A DNA stretch of 8,432 nt. Source: Microcaldota archaeon. GTDB taxonomy: Archaea > Micrarchaeota > Micrarchaeia > Norongarragalinales > UBA8480. The DNA lies in assembly GCA_030697615.1 (NCBI GenBank), contig JAUYPK010000114.1:1-8432 (forward strand). The letters are read 5' to 3'. The position numbers were made by a program, and so were the translations under genes. Within the stretch, counting starts at the first letter, position 1, and each line of letters opens with the position of its first letter. The notes beneath the pieces are model-generated. The model made no database searches, was not told the origin of the DNA, and saw only the letters and a list, made by a program, of their open reading frames with translations. Positions 1 to 6,229 of this stretch are shown here, one piece after another.

Positions 1-493
1 GCATCGATGGATAAAACAACTGCGCAACATGCGAAACATCTTCGCCCCTACCGGCAATTTGCAGTGCTCTTCTCGTGCGGTTTTCAGTGTGATGCTTTGC
101 AACAAGAAGAACTTTTTTCCAGTATTCAGAATTATCAAAATGTTCCTTGTGCCAAACAACTTCTACCTTGGACATATCCAAACCACTAGCTTTCCAAACT
201 TCAAGAAAGTATTTTCCAACAACGCGGATGTTTTCTAAGTCGCCTTCCAATTTCTCGTTAATCCACGCAAACGAATCCGCAAGTAAAAGTTTGAATTTTA
301 CGTTGGCCTTAAGTAAATCCTTCAATAAAAGCGGGCGGTAAATTCCAACTGGTAAATGCGCCAATCCAGACGGCTCAAAACCATCATAAGCAACGAGCTT
401 ACCCTTAGTTTCCACTAAGTTAACCAGTTCAGCTTCAGTGACAATCTCTTGGCTAATTCCTTTTAACAACTGCAAACGGGTTTGTGAGTCCAT
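1..493 (-). CDS. tyrS: Tyrosyl-tRNA synthetase, N-terminal part (gene runs off the left edge)
   Basis: Class I aminoacyl-tRNA synthetase that charges tRNA-Tyr in the cytoplasm. The ATG is at 493-491 and 164 codons are visible with no stop, so the catalytic KMSKS half lies outside the window. Residues 36-47 read YDGFEPSGLAHL, the TyrRS glycine-rich/HIGH region; residues 72-84 (ADSFAWINEKLEG), 93-106 (GKYFLEVWKASGLD) and 155-164 (HVAQLFYPSM) follow in the order expected for the Rossmann domain. From memory of the family, the phrases YDGFEPSG, GKYF-E-WKA-G-D and Q-FYP-MQ match plant and protist TyrRS better than the Methanocaldococcus type. The HIGH signature is degenerate: His46-Leu-Pro-Val49. 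It is divergent from the kinase-like gene, and a TTTAAA box at 525-530 sits about 27 nt before a possible short-leader start. Identity is confident; the subclass is an inference. Confidence 0.9.
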   Translation of the reverse strand, partial: MDSQTRLQLLKGISQEIVTEAELVNLVETKGKLVAYDGFEPSGLAHLPVGIYRPLLLKDLLKANVKFKLLLADSFAWINEKLEGDLENIRVVGKYFLEVWKASGLDMSKVEVVWHKEHFDNSEYWKKVLLVAKHHTENRTRRALQIAGRGEDVSHVAQLFYPSM

Positions 494-524
494 TTTTACA
501 TCATTAGAGTTTTAAACAGTGGAA

Positions 525-530
525 TTTAAA
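525..530. promoter_or_regulatory. Palindromic TATA-like box shared by divergent genes
   Basis: TTTAAA reads the same on both strands. An archaeal start site about 27 nt away would fall near 554 on the plus strand, almost at ATG 556 of the kinase-like gene (leaderless), and near 500 on the minus strand, giving TyrRS a leader of roughly 7 nt. A second TTTAAA at 511-516 is an alternative for the plus gene if translation begins at TTG 535. This is spacing-based inference only. Confidence 0.4.
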
Positions 531-555
531 TCACTTGGCGAAGAAGATTTATCCA

Positions 556-1275
556 ATGGCTGAAATGTTTATCCCCGAAAAAATAAGAAAACGCGGCAGC
601 TTAAGGTACTTTAAAACGCCTTCAGGAAGCCACGTAATTGTACTGCCCACTTGTACGGTTCCTTTAGAGCACTTAGTTAGAGAAAATTGGTACGGCGGGG
701 AAAATGTTGGAAATTTTAGACAAGTCAAAAAAATAACACACGTCCAAAATGGCGCGTTGCTAAAGGATTCCAAAGGAAACCCCACGGAGTTATATGTAAA
801 ATCGCCCGAACGCGAGTTCAATATAGATAGTGGCAGCATACATGGCATTTGGAGGGATATACTAGACGTAGAAAATTTTAAATCACACGTATCTTTAAAG
901 GGAGAAACTAGAGTTGAAAAACAAGCAGTATGGGAAGCTAGAATTTTGCTAGGGCTTGCACAAAATGGAATAAATGCAGAAGAACCACAAGCAATTGTAA
1001 TTTATCCAGGCGGAAACCGCGAAGTTATAACAAAAGGAAAAGAAGGAATAGCATTTGCTTTTCCTGAACAGATTAAACGATTAATACGCGTAGCACGGAG
1101 TAAAGGTTTTACCCCAGATGATCTTCACTCTGGAAATGTCATCTCAGATGAAGATGATAACCATTCTATTATTGATGTTAACCGCTGGACGTGGCCGCCA
1201 TTTACAAACGAATACAAAAAAAGGCTAATTACCGCAGTTGGAGAAGAAATTAAACGACAAAAAAGAGAAAAATAA
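556..1275 (+). CDS. Small protein-kinase-fold (APH/RIO-like) protein
   Basis: A 239-residue protein that appears to keep the ATP-binding and catalytic residues of the protein-kinase/aminoglycoside-phosphotransferase fold. Candidates, numbered from ATG 556, are Lys82 in ELYVKSP (the VAIK lysine), Glu127 in an alpha-C-like helix (AVWEARILLGLAQNGI), the catalytic loop DDLHSGNVI with Asp189 and Asn194, and Asp207 in SIIDVNRW in place of DFG. A Gly-rich loop is not obvious. The C-terminal tail is short and basic. The substrate is unknown: it could be a protein or a small molecule. A TTG at 535 would add seven residues; I prefer ATG 556 because the TTTAAA at 525-530 fits a leaderless transcript starting there and no Shine-Dalgarno precedes TTG 535. 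It converges on the GNAT gene 19 nt away. The fold call is moderately sure, the function is not. Confidence 0.72.
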   Translation: MAEMFIPEKIRKRGSLRYFKTPSGSHVIVLPTCTVPLEHLVRENWYGGENVGNFRQVKKITHVQNGALLKDSKGNPTELYVKSPEREFNIDSGSIHGIWRDILDVENFKSHVSLKGETRVEKQAVWEARILLGLAQNGINAEEPQAIVIYPGGNREVITKGKEGIAFAFPEQIKRLIRVARSKGFTPDDLHSGNVISDEDDNHSIIDVNRWTWPPFTNEYKKRLITAVGEEIKRQKREK

Positions 1276-1291
1276 CCCAAAAAGTAAAAAA
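1259..1291 (-). terminator. T-rich archaeal terminator for the minus-strand operon
   Basis: On the minus strand this reads as four T tracts of 5-6 residues in 33 nt, beginning just after the GNAT stop and extending into the 3' end of the convergent kinase-like gene. Runs of T without a strong hairpin are the usual archaeal intrinsic terminator. The plus strand here is A-rich, so the signal serves the minus-strand transcript only. Confidence 0.5.
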
Positions 1292-1294
1292 TGC

Positions 1295-1756
1295 TCAAAG
1301 CGGCTTTTCCATCAGCAAAACGTGCTTCTCGCCTAGCTTTTTCTCAGTTTTTCCCTTTGAAATAAACCCAAGCGAAGAATAAAGCTTAATTGCAACTGCG
1401 TTATCATCAGCAACCAAGAGAAAAACTTTTGCACAACCCGCTTTTTTTGCCTCTTCAACTACTTTTTCAAGCAGCTTCTTTGCAATTCCCTTTCCCCGAT
1501 GCTCTTCAAGCACAGCTAAACCCATCAATTTACACAGGGATGCATTTTCTGGTGTTTCTGGAATAATTTCAAAATCAGTAAAACCAACCGTGTTACTGTC
1601 GAGCTTTGCAACTAAGTATTTAACGTTGCGAGTTGAAGTACGCCGCTTTATTTCGTCAAATGAAAAGTTGGCATAAGGAAAAAACTGCTTTGTAAGCACT
1701 GTAAGCGTATAAAAGTGCCGTGAATCTGCTTCACTTATTTCAATGTCTTTGTTCAA
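1295..1756 (-). CDS. GNAT-family N-acetyltransferase
   Basis: A 153-residue GCN5-related acetyltransferase that transfers an acetyl group from acetyl-CoA to an unidentified amine. The acetyl-CoA pyrophosphate loop of motif A is HRGKGIAKKLL (residues 86-96, the R/Q-x-x-G-x-G/A signature) on strand LMGLAVL, and motif B is the C-terminal NAVAIKLYSSLGF (119-131), typical of RimI-like members. The start is chosen as TTG 1756-1754 because it overlaps the stop of the upstream PLD-like gene as TTGA and lies 10 nt after AAGGTG (1772-1767), a good match to the archaeal Shine-Dalgarno. The longer reading from TTG 1780 adds eight residues (GKRCKRK) and has no such site. It is the last gene of the operon, so translation is probably coupled. 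N-terminal protein acetylation is possible, but the substrate cannot be read from the sequence. Confidence 0.88.
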   Translation of the reverse strand: MNKDIEISEADSRHFYTLTVLTKQFFPYANFSFDEIKRRTSTRNVKYLVAKLDSNTVGFTDFEIIPETPENASLCKLMGLAVLEEHRGKGIAKKLLEKVVEEAKKAGCAKVFLLVADDNAVAIKLYSSLGFISKGKTEKKLGEKHVLLMEKPL

Positions 1757-2304
1757 CTTGCGTTTACACCTTTTTCCCAATCAGCGTTAAAAATTTCGAC
1801 AAACTTACCAGCAACTTCCGCGTTTTGGATTTTAACGCTTGCTTCGCGGTTTAAGTTAAAAGAATGAAAAGTCCAATTGTTACTCCCTACAATTACCGTT
1901 TCACCGTCTATTATGATGAACTTTGAATGCGTAAGCGAAAAAGAAGATGATCCCCACTTTACTTTTACTCCCTTGGCAAGCAACTCGCGGCTCTTTGGAA
2001 AATTAGAAGAAATTGACCCCTCTAAAATTACCCTAACGTCAACTCCCCTCGCAACTGCAGCTGCAAGTTCATCTTCAAGTGGCTGCGAAGAAAAGGTATA
2101 CACTTCCAATTCAATAGAATTACGCGCGTTTCGCACCATGTTTTCAAAAACGTTTTGGCTCCCTGGAGAAAAAATAGGCTCAACATAAGTAACACCTACA
2201 ATTGCAGGGCGCGCAGTGAAAAAACCAGTGAAAGAAGAGTCAACTAACGCAAGGGAAAACCCCAATGCAATTCCAATTACAAACGCAACAAAAAGCGGCT
2301 TCAT
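1753..2304 (-). CDS. Membrane-anchored or secreted phospholipase D/Nuc-like protein with one HKD motif
   Basis: A 183-residue protein of the PLD superfamily, which cleaves phosphodiester bonds. An N-terminal hydrophobic stretch (residues 4-20) acts as a signal peptide or anchor, placing the catalytic domain outside the cell. The domain spans about 37-180: the YVEPIFSPG and IELEVYTF strands, a helix with LAAAVARGVDVRVILEG, then the HKD motif HSKFIIID (His126, Lys128, Asp133) followed by GSNNW (140-144) and a downstream NREASV. A single HKD motif in a protein this short is typical of the bacterial Nuc endonuclease group, which dimerises to build one active site. The ATG lies 2 nt after the stop of the upstream surface protein and the gene overlaps the GNAT gene, so this is the middle of an operon. 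Nuclease or lipase activity cannot be separated by sequence; nuclease is more likely from size. Confidence 0.88.
   Translation of the reverse strand: MKPLFVAFVIGIALGFSLALVDSSFTGFFTARPAIVGVTYVEPIFSPGSQNVFENMVRNARNSIELEVYTFSSQPLEDELAAAVARGVDVRVILEGSISSNFPKSRELLAKGVKVKWGSSSFSLTHSKFIIIDGETVIVGSNNWTFHSFNLNREASVKIQNAEVAGKFVEIFNADWEKGVNAS
1767..1772 (-). promoter_or_regulatory. Shine-Dalgarno site that sets the GNAT start
   Basis: AAGGTG on the minus strand, inside the last codons of the PLD-like gene and 10 nt before TTG 1756. It complements the archaeal 16S rRNA tail (GGAGGTGA) and supports the TTGA stop/start overlap over the upstream TTG 1780. Confidence 0.5.
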
Positions 2305-2306
2305 TT

Positions 2307-3299
2307 TTAGTCGTTATCCCGCATAAATTTGTCAACGTCAATATTTTTCTTCTTATCGCTTCTGCCTTTCCGGTAAATGTAAACACATAGAATTACAAAT
2401 GCAAATGAAAGGAGTAAAGCTAATTCAGCTAAGTTAAAAACATTAGAGCCAAAAATACCACCCGTGAACAATCCAGTTTGTGAAGATTTAGCCCCTACTG
2501 GGGAAGAACCAGAAGCATTTTGCAAAAATTGAAACCCGCTTTGCGCCTTGTTCAATGCATTTTCAGCTTCACTTACATTCAACGCGCTTGCGTAAAGGCT
2601 AGCTTCTTGCAAAGAACGGTTAACCGCATCAAGCTCATTTGAAAAATTAGAAAAATTTCCACTGGGATTAATCACAAAAGGAGTTATTTTAATGCTGTTT
2701 TTCACTTCATTAAGCTTCTTTTCAGCCTCTGCAACTTGGGCTAAAACCTGGGCTGCTTTTTCTTCCAGTTCACTAAGTGGAACAAGTTCTAAACTTGAAT
2801 TAACAACTACTTGATCAACATAAGGATAGCCAGTTGAAGGAGCTGCGAAAAGAACCTTGACGCTTTTTAACAAGATTGAGCCTTCAACACAAGTTGAGTT
2901 ACGCACAATACAAACCATGGAAAACCGCAAGTACCTAGATTGTTTTCCATCAACTTCAAAAGAAATCGCAGACCCTTCGCCTTTCAAAGTGGAAAGCTTT
3001 ACAAAAACAGTTACGTTGGAACTCTTCAACCCATTCAAGCTAGCAAACGGTAAGTTAAGCGAAACAAGCAAGTCCCGACTATAGTTGTGCCCAGGAAGTA
3101 CAGTGGAAAAATCGACGTTTCCACCAACATCCACATACGAAGAAGGAATGGCTGCATTTACGTCGCGCGTTTCAACATCTTCAAAAACTTGTCCACTGAC
3201 AAAATTAGAAAATAGTAAAGCAACGCCACCAATTAGCAGCAAATATAGGAGAAAATTAGAGATGTTTAAAGATTTTCCTTGGCTAGAGTGAGCAGACAT
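2307..3299 (-). CDS. Membrane-anchored, sequon-rich surface protein with a coiled coil
   Basis: I do not recognise a family for this 330-residue protein, but its topology is clear. A hydrophobic segment at 16-35 (LLYLLLIGGVALLF) is a signal anchor, a long extracellular part follows, and a second membrane helix at about 288-309 (LAELALLLSFAFVILCVYIY) ends in a basic cytoplasmic tail (RKGRSDKKK). The outer part has a probable beta-rich domain (38-172) with Cys130 and Cys137, which may pair, then a charged heptad-like helix (177-202) and a second helical stretch (222-262). It carries nine N-x-S/T sequons (Asn72, 95, 134, 167, 215, 218, 227, 241, 261), all in the predicted outside portion, consistent with an archaeal glycoprotein. 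It is first in an operon with the PLD-like and GNAT genes, with a 2-nt gap to the former. An envelope or adhesion role is only an inference. Confidence 0.82.
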   Translation of the reverse strand: MSAHSSQGKSLNISNFLLYLLLIGGVALLFSNFVSGQVFEDVETRDVNAAIPSSYVDVGGNVDFSTVLPGHNYSRDLLVSLNLPFASLNGLKSSNVTVFVKLSTLKGEGSAISFEVDGKQSRYLRFSMVCIVRNSTCVEGSILLKSVKVLFAAPSTGYPYVDQVVVNSSLELVPLSELEEKAAQVLAQVAEAEKKLNEVKNSIKITPFVINPSGNFSNFSNELDAVNRSLQEASLYASALNVSEAENALNKAQSGFQFLQNASGSSPVGAKSSQTGLFTGGIFGSNVFNLAELALLLSFAFVILCVYIYRKGRSDKKKNIDVDKFMRDND

Positions 3300-3322
3300 A
3301 AAAACGAATCACTAACAACAAT

Positions 3323-3344
3323 GAAAACAAAACTAGTTAAAAAA
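3323..3344 (-). terminator. T-rich stretch after the arginine-rich gene
   Basis: The 62-base gap between the arginine-rich gene and the surface-protein gene reads on the minus strand as TTTTTT followed by two TTTT runs. This may end the upstream transcript. The TTTTTTAA portion could alternatively belong to a weak promoter for the surface-protein operon; no better TATA-like box is visible in the gap. Confidence 0.3.
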
Positions 3345-3361
3345 CACATGTGGTTTCCAAC

Positions 3362-3883
3362 TCAAGCTCGCGCTTGGCTACTTGGCTGCATTACGCTTCG
3401 CTGCAACGGCTTGGCTTGTAATCGTAAATTTAGATTTCCTTCAAACCGCCTAACTGGTAAACGCACTTGGAGCCTAGAAGCAACACTGCGCGTTTCAAGA
3501 GGAGGCCTCAAACTACGCGGAGAAGCTACGCGGTTTCGGCTTGCCATTAAGTCAAGCAACTGCCTTCGCTGCAAGTGACGTGCTACAACAACTCGGGTTT
3601 CTGGTCGTGAAACAGCAACGGCATTACTGCCAACGGTATACCCTAATGGTTTGCCAGCCGTGTCAGTTAATTGCCGGCGTATGCTTTCAGTTGCAAGTAA
3701 TTTAACAAAATGATGCGCTGCAGATTGCCAGTCATTTGCCCTATCTATCTCATTCACTTGCATTGGAGTAGTAACTAAGCCGCCAATAACTGGAAGAAGC
3801 CCAAGCCAAAGCGAAGGGTTCAAAGCAGCTATTCTCTTAGGGTCATTCTTTATTCGCGGAACACCTGGAAACAATTTACCCAT
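3362..3883 (-). CDS. Orphan arginine-rich basic protein
   Basis: A 173-residue open frame of unknown function. The N-terminal half looks like an ordinary protein: a hydrophobic stretch (LWLGLLPVIGGLVTTP, about residues 25-40), then a helical segment (SAAHHFVKLLATESIRRQL). The last 85 residues are very rich in Arg, Gln, Ser and Leu and poor in Lys and acidic residues, for example RLQVRLPVRRFEGNLNLRL. No domain is recognised; RNA or DNA binding is a guess from charge. Support for it being real comes from the 5' end: ATG 3883 lies about 27 nt from a TTTATAAG box (3914-3907), a textbook leaderless arrangement. Parts of the gene reach 57-58% G+C in 60-base blocks, against about 40% in a block of the adjacent ligase gene, so horizontal origin, degeneration or an overlapping RNA are possible. 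The overlapping plus-strand frame at 3279-3578 is the weaker choice. Confidence 0.5.
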   Translation of the reverse strand: MGKLFPGVPRIKNDPKRIAALNPSLWLGLLPVIGGLVTTPMQVNEIDRANDWQSAAHHFVKLLATESIRRQLTDTAGKPLGYTVGSNAVAVSRPETRVVVARHLQRRQLLDLMASRNRVASPRSLRPPLETRSVASRLQVRLPVRRFEGNLNLRLQAKPLQRSVMQPSSQARA

Positions 3884-3906
3884 GTTAAGTTTCGTGTATT
3901 TCTACG

Positions 3907-3914
3907 CTTATAAA
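3907..3914. promoter_or_regulatory. Bidirectional TATA box between the arginine-rich gene and DNA ligase
   Basis: CTTATAAA on the plus strand and TTTATAAG on the minus strand, both close to the archaeal TATA consensus. A start 26-27 nt away gives a leaderless minus transcript at ATG 3883, and a plus transcript beginning near 3937, about 14 nt before ligase ATG 3951. The box lies inside the longer ligase reading frame that begins at 3882, which argues against that start. Confidence 0.55.
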
Positions 3915-3950
3915 CCTATTTTGCCTAACTTGATTGAGCTGAGATATAAC

Positions 3951-5699
3951 ATGCAATTTTCAAAAGTGTGCCTTGTTTTCGACGCAATGGAAGAAACCGC
4001 ATCGCGACTAGCGTTAACCGACTTACTTGCCAAACTTTTCAGTGAAACTGACAAAACTGAAGTAAAAAAACTAGTCTACCTATGCCAAGGCCGCATTTCA
4101 CCCCAACACACTGGAATAGAACTGGGAATGGGAGAAAAACTCGCCGAACAAGCAATTTCACTTGCGTCAGGCGCAAAAGCGGAAGAAATTGAAAAACTAT
4201 ACAAAAAAAGCGGCGACTTAGGCAACACCGCACAAGAAGTACTTGCAAAACGAACACAGCACAGCTTAACGCAACACGAACTAACAATTGCAAAAGTGTA
4301 TGACAACTTTTACAAAATCGCAACAATAAGCGGACAAGGAAGCCAAGACACTAAAATAAAACTACTCGCTGAACTACTTGTAAATTCAGCTGAAACAGAG
4401 CCAAAAACAATAATCCGCTTCGTAACTGGCCGACTAAGACTAGGTACCGCAGACGCCACTATTCTAGACGCGCTTTCAGTGTTAAAAACAGGGACAAAAG
4501 AACTACGCCCATCACTTGAACGCGCTTACAATTTAACTTCCGACCTTGGATTAATCGCAGAGATTTTCTACAAAGATGGTTTAACCGGAATTGAAAAAAT
4601 AATCCCAATCCCATTAAATCCAATTAGGCCAGCGTTGGCAGAACGCCTCGCAGACGCAGCGGCGATTATAGAAAAACTTGGCGAATGCGTCGTCGAAGCA
4701 AAATACGATGGCTTCCGCCTCCAGTGCCATAAAGACGGAGATAATGTGGCGATTTATTCACGCAAGCAAGAGCCAATGACGCACATGTTTCCAGACCTAG
4801 TACAAGCAATAAAACAGCAAGTCAAGGTAAAAACCGCCATTTTTGAAGGCGAAGCAATTGCATTTGACGAAGACACTCAGAGCTACCTTCCATTTCAAAC
4901 CACTATTACTCGCAAGAGAAAACACGGTGTAAGCGCAAAAGCAAAAGAAATTCCACTAGTCCTATTCGCTTTTGAACTCCTTTACGCAGATGGCATAGAT
5001 TACACGCAGAAGCCGTTTCACGAGCGAAGGCAAAAACTTGAAAAAATAATTAAAAATGGTAAAATAATCCAGCACTCTAAAATCATAACCGCAAAAACAC
5101 CAGAGCAACTACAAATCTTTTTCGACGAATGCGTTGCTAATGGATTAGAGGGAATAATCGCAAAAGACGTCAACGCTCTTTACATAGCAGGTGCAAGGAA
5201 ATTTGCATGGATAAAGCTAAAACGCTCCTACCAAGGCAACTTAGCGGACACAATCGACGCTGTAGTCGTAGGATTTTATCGCGGTAAGGGTAAACGAACT
5301 GAATTCGGTTTTGGCGGGCTCTTAACCGCAGTTTACGACGACGAATCAAACACTTTCAAAACAATTGCCAAGGTAGGCACAGGCTTTACAGAAGAGCAAA
5401 TGCAGTGGTTTAACGACACGCTTTCAAAAATTGCAGTGAAAGAAAAGCCTAAAAATGTAGAAAGCAACATTGAGCCAGACTTATGGGTAACACCGCAACT
5501 AGTTGTAACACTCACAGCAGATGAAATCACCCGCTCGCCAACACACACTTGTGCAATGAAAAATGTAGAAGGACTTGCACTACGATTTCCGCGCTTGACG
5601 CAAATTAGGGAGGATAAAAACGCAACTGACGCAACAACTGAAAAAGAAATAGTAGATTTATTTAACTTGCAAAAGAATATACAATTAAGGGACGCTTGA
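3951..5699 (+). CDS. lig: ATP-dependent DNA ligase
   Basis: A 582-residue ligase that seals nicks in DNA during replication and repair, using ATP to adenylate itself. The order is an N-terminal DNA-binding helical domain (about 1-225, with RFVTGRLRLGTADATI), the nucleotidyltransferase domain, and an OB fold. Motifs are complete: I is EAKYDGFR with adenylated Lys251, III is EGE (299-301), IIIa is LVLFAFELLYADG, IV is EGIIAK (400-405), V is WIKLKRSY (from 420), and VI is RFPR plus IREDK (545-556). Length and the position of the lysine match archaeal ligases of about 550-600 residues. The start is taken at ATG 3951 because MQFSKVCLVFDAMEETASRL aligns with the family's N terminus and the TATA box at 3907-3914 would be inside any longer version. 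It is the first gene of a six-gene run and probably co-transcribed with the next, 6 nt downstream. Confidence 0.97.
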   Translation: MQFSKVCLVFDAMEETASRLALTDLLAKLFSETDKTEVKKLVYLCQGRISPQHTGIELGMGEKLAEQAISLASGAKAEEIEKLYKKSGDLGNTAQEVLAKRTQHSLTQHELTIAKVYDNFYKIATISGQGSQDTKIKLLAELLVNSAETEPKTIIRFVTGRLRLGTADATILDALSVLKTGTKELRPSLERAYNLTSDLGLIAEIFYKDGLTGIEKIIPIPLNPIRPALAERLADAAAIIEKLGECVVEAKYDGFRLQCHKDGDNVAIYSRKQEPMTHMFPDLVQAIKQQVKVKTAIFEGEAIAFDEDTQSYLPFQTTITRKRKHGVSAKAKEIPLVLFAFELLYADGIDYTQKPFHERRQKLEKIIKNGKIIQHSKIITAKTPEQLQIFFDECVANGLEGIIAKDVNALYIAGARKFAWIKLKRSYQGNLADTIDAVVVGFYRGKGKRTEFGFGGLLTAVYDDESNTFKTIAKVGTGFTEEQMQWFNDTLSKIAVKEKPKNVESNIEPDLWVTPQLVVTLTADEITRSPTHTCAMKNVEGLALRFPRLTQIREDKNATDATTEKEIVDLFNLQKNIQLRDA

Positions 5700-5705
5700 A
5701 AAAAA

Positions 5706-6218
5706 ATGGAAGATAAAAACATTTACGAAACGCTTGACGAAATTCACAACTATTTGCGCAAACATGAAGGCAAAATAACTGGAAAGGAATTACAACCAGC
5801 TTTGGAGATGTTAAAGGCGCATTTTGAACAGCACTTTCCAATGACGTTGGAAGAGAAGAAAGCGTTTGACTTGTTGTTTGAAAAACTTTCATATCACGAC
5901 AACGGCAAAGGCGCATTTCCCGCACTTGCTTTTCTCTTGGCGGCGGTTGAATTTAACAAAATTGGCAAGCTTGACACGTTGAAAAAAATCGGCGAATATG
6001 CAAAGCGACTTGTAAAGGAACTAACGCCACGCGTGTGGGAATATCAGGAAATTGTACTTGCGCCGTTGCAAAAAATTAACAATGCTTGCCGCGATGTGGA
6101 AAGCTTTCTAAACCCAAGAATAACAAAGACTTACGAGTACGAAATCAAGGCAAGCACAATGACGGAAAACGAAAAACAAATGCTACTAGAAGAAATCAAG
6201 AAAATAGCTGAAAAATAA
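5706..6218 (+). CDS. Small helical protein, paralogue 1 of 3
   Basis: A 170-residue, predicted all-alpha protein of no family I recognise. It is the first of three related genes. Its residues 46-95 align with the next two proteins without gaps; positions identical in all three are Glu50, Tyr63, Gly67, Ala79-Ala80, Lys88, Leu92 and Ile95, including the run LLAAVEFNKIGKLDTLKKI. A second shared motif near the C terminus begins at Phe134-Leu135 and continues with Ile147, Ser150, Lys157 and Leu160. It has no signal peptide, membrane segment, metal-binding cysteines or catalytic signature, so a cytoplasmic scaffold, adaptor or nucleic-acid-associated role is possible but unproven. It is the most acidic-looking of the three, while the third is clearly basic. 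It follows the ligase stop by 6 nt and precedes paralogue 2 by 11 nt, so it very likely shares the ligase transcript. Confidence 0.8.
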   Translation: MEDKNIYETLDEIHNYLRKHEGKITGKELQPALEMLKAHFEQHFPMTLEEKKAFDLLFEKLSYHDNGKGAFPALAFLLAAVEFNKIGKLDTLKKIGEYAKRLVKELTPRVWEYQEIVLAPLQKINNACRDVESFLNPRITKTYEYEIKASTMTENEKQMLLEEIKKIAEK

Positions 6219-6229
6219 ATAGAAAACAG

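Noticed and set aside
7..341. Three overlapping plus-strand frames of 60-69 residues
   Set aside because: They lie antisense to the TyrRS reading frame, which has clear family motifs throughout; their translations look like shadows.
3513..3533. Short direct repeat CTACGCGG twice, spaced by 5 nt
   Set aside because: Two copies of 8 nt within coding sequence; no further units, so it is not a CRISPR array or recombination site.
3279..3578. Plus-strand frame of 99 residues opposite the arginine-rich gene
   Set aside because: It begins inside the surface-protein gene, has no promoter or ribosome-binding site, and is shorter than the minus-strand frame, which has a fitting leaderless start. The choice is not certain.
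3362..3700. Possible structured RNA (RNase P, SRP or tRNA-like) in the G+C-rich stretch
   Set aside because: I could not find the conserved RNase P or SRP loop sequences, nor a paired T-arm. It remains worth a covariance-model scan, as noted in the findings.
3882..3950. Longer DNA ligase N terminus starting at ATG 3882
   Set aside because: The extra 23 residues are unlike the family, overlap the start of the divergent gene, and contain the best TATA box.
5333..5925. Minus-strand frames of 129 and 87 residues
   Set aside because: They are antisense to the ligase C-terminal motif VI region and to the first paralogue, with no supporting start signals.
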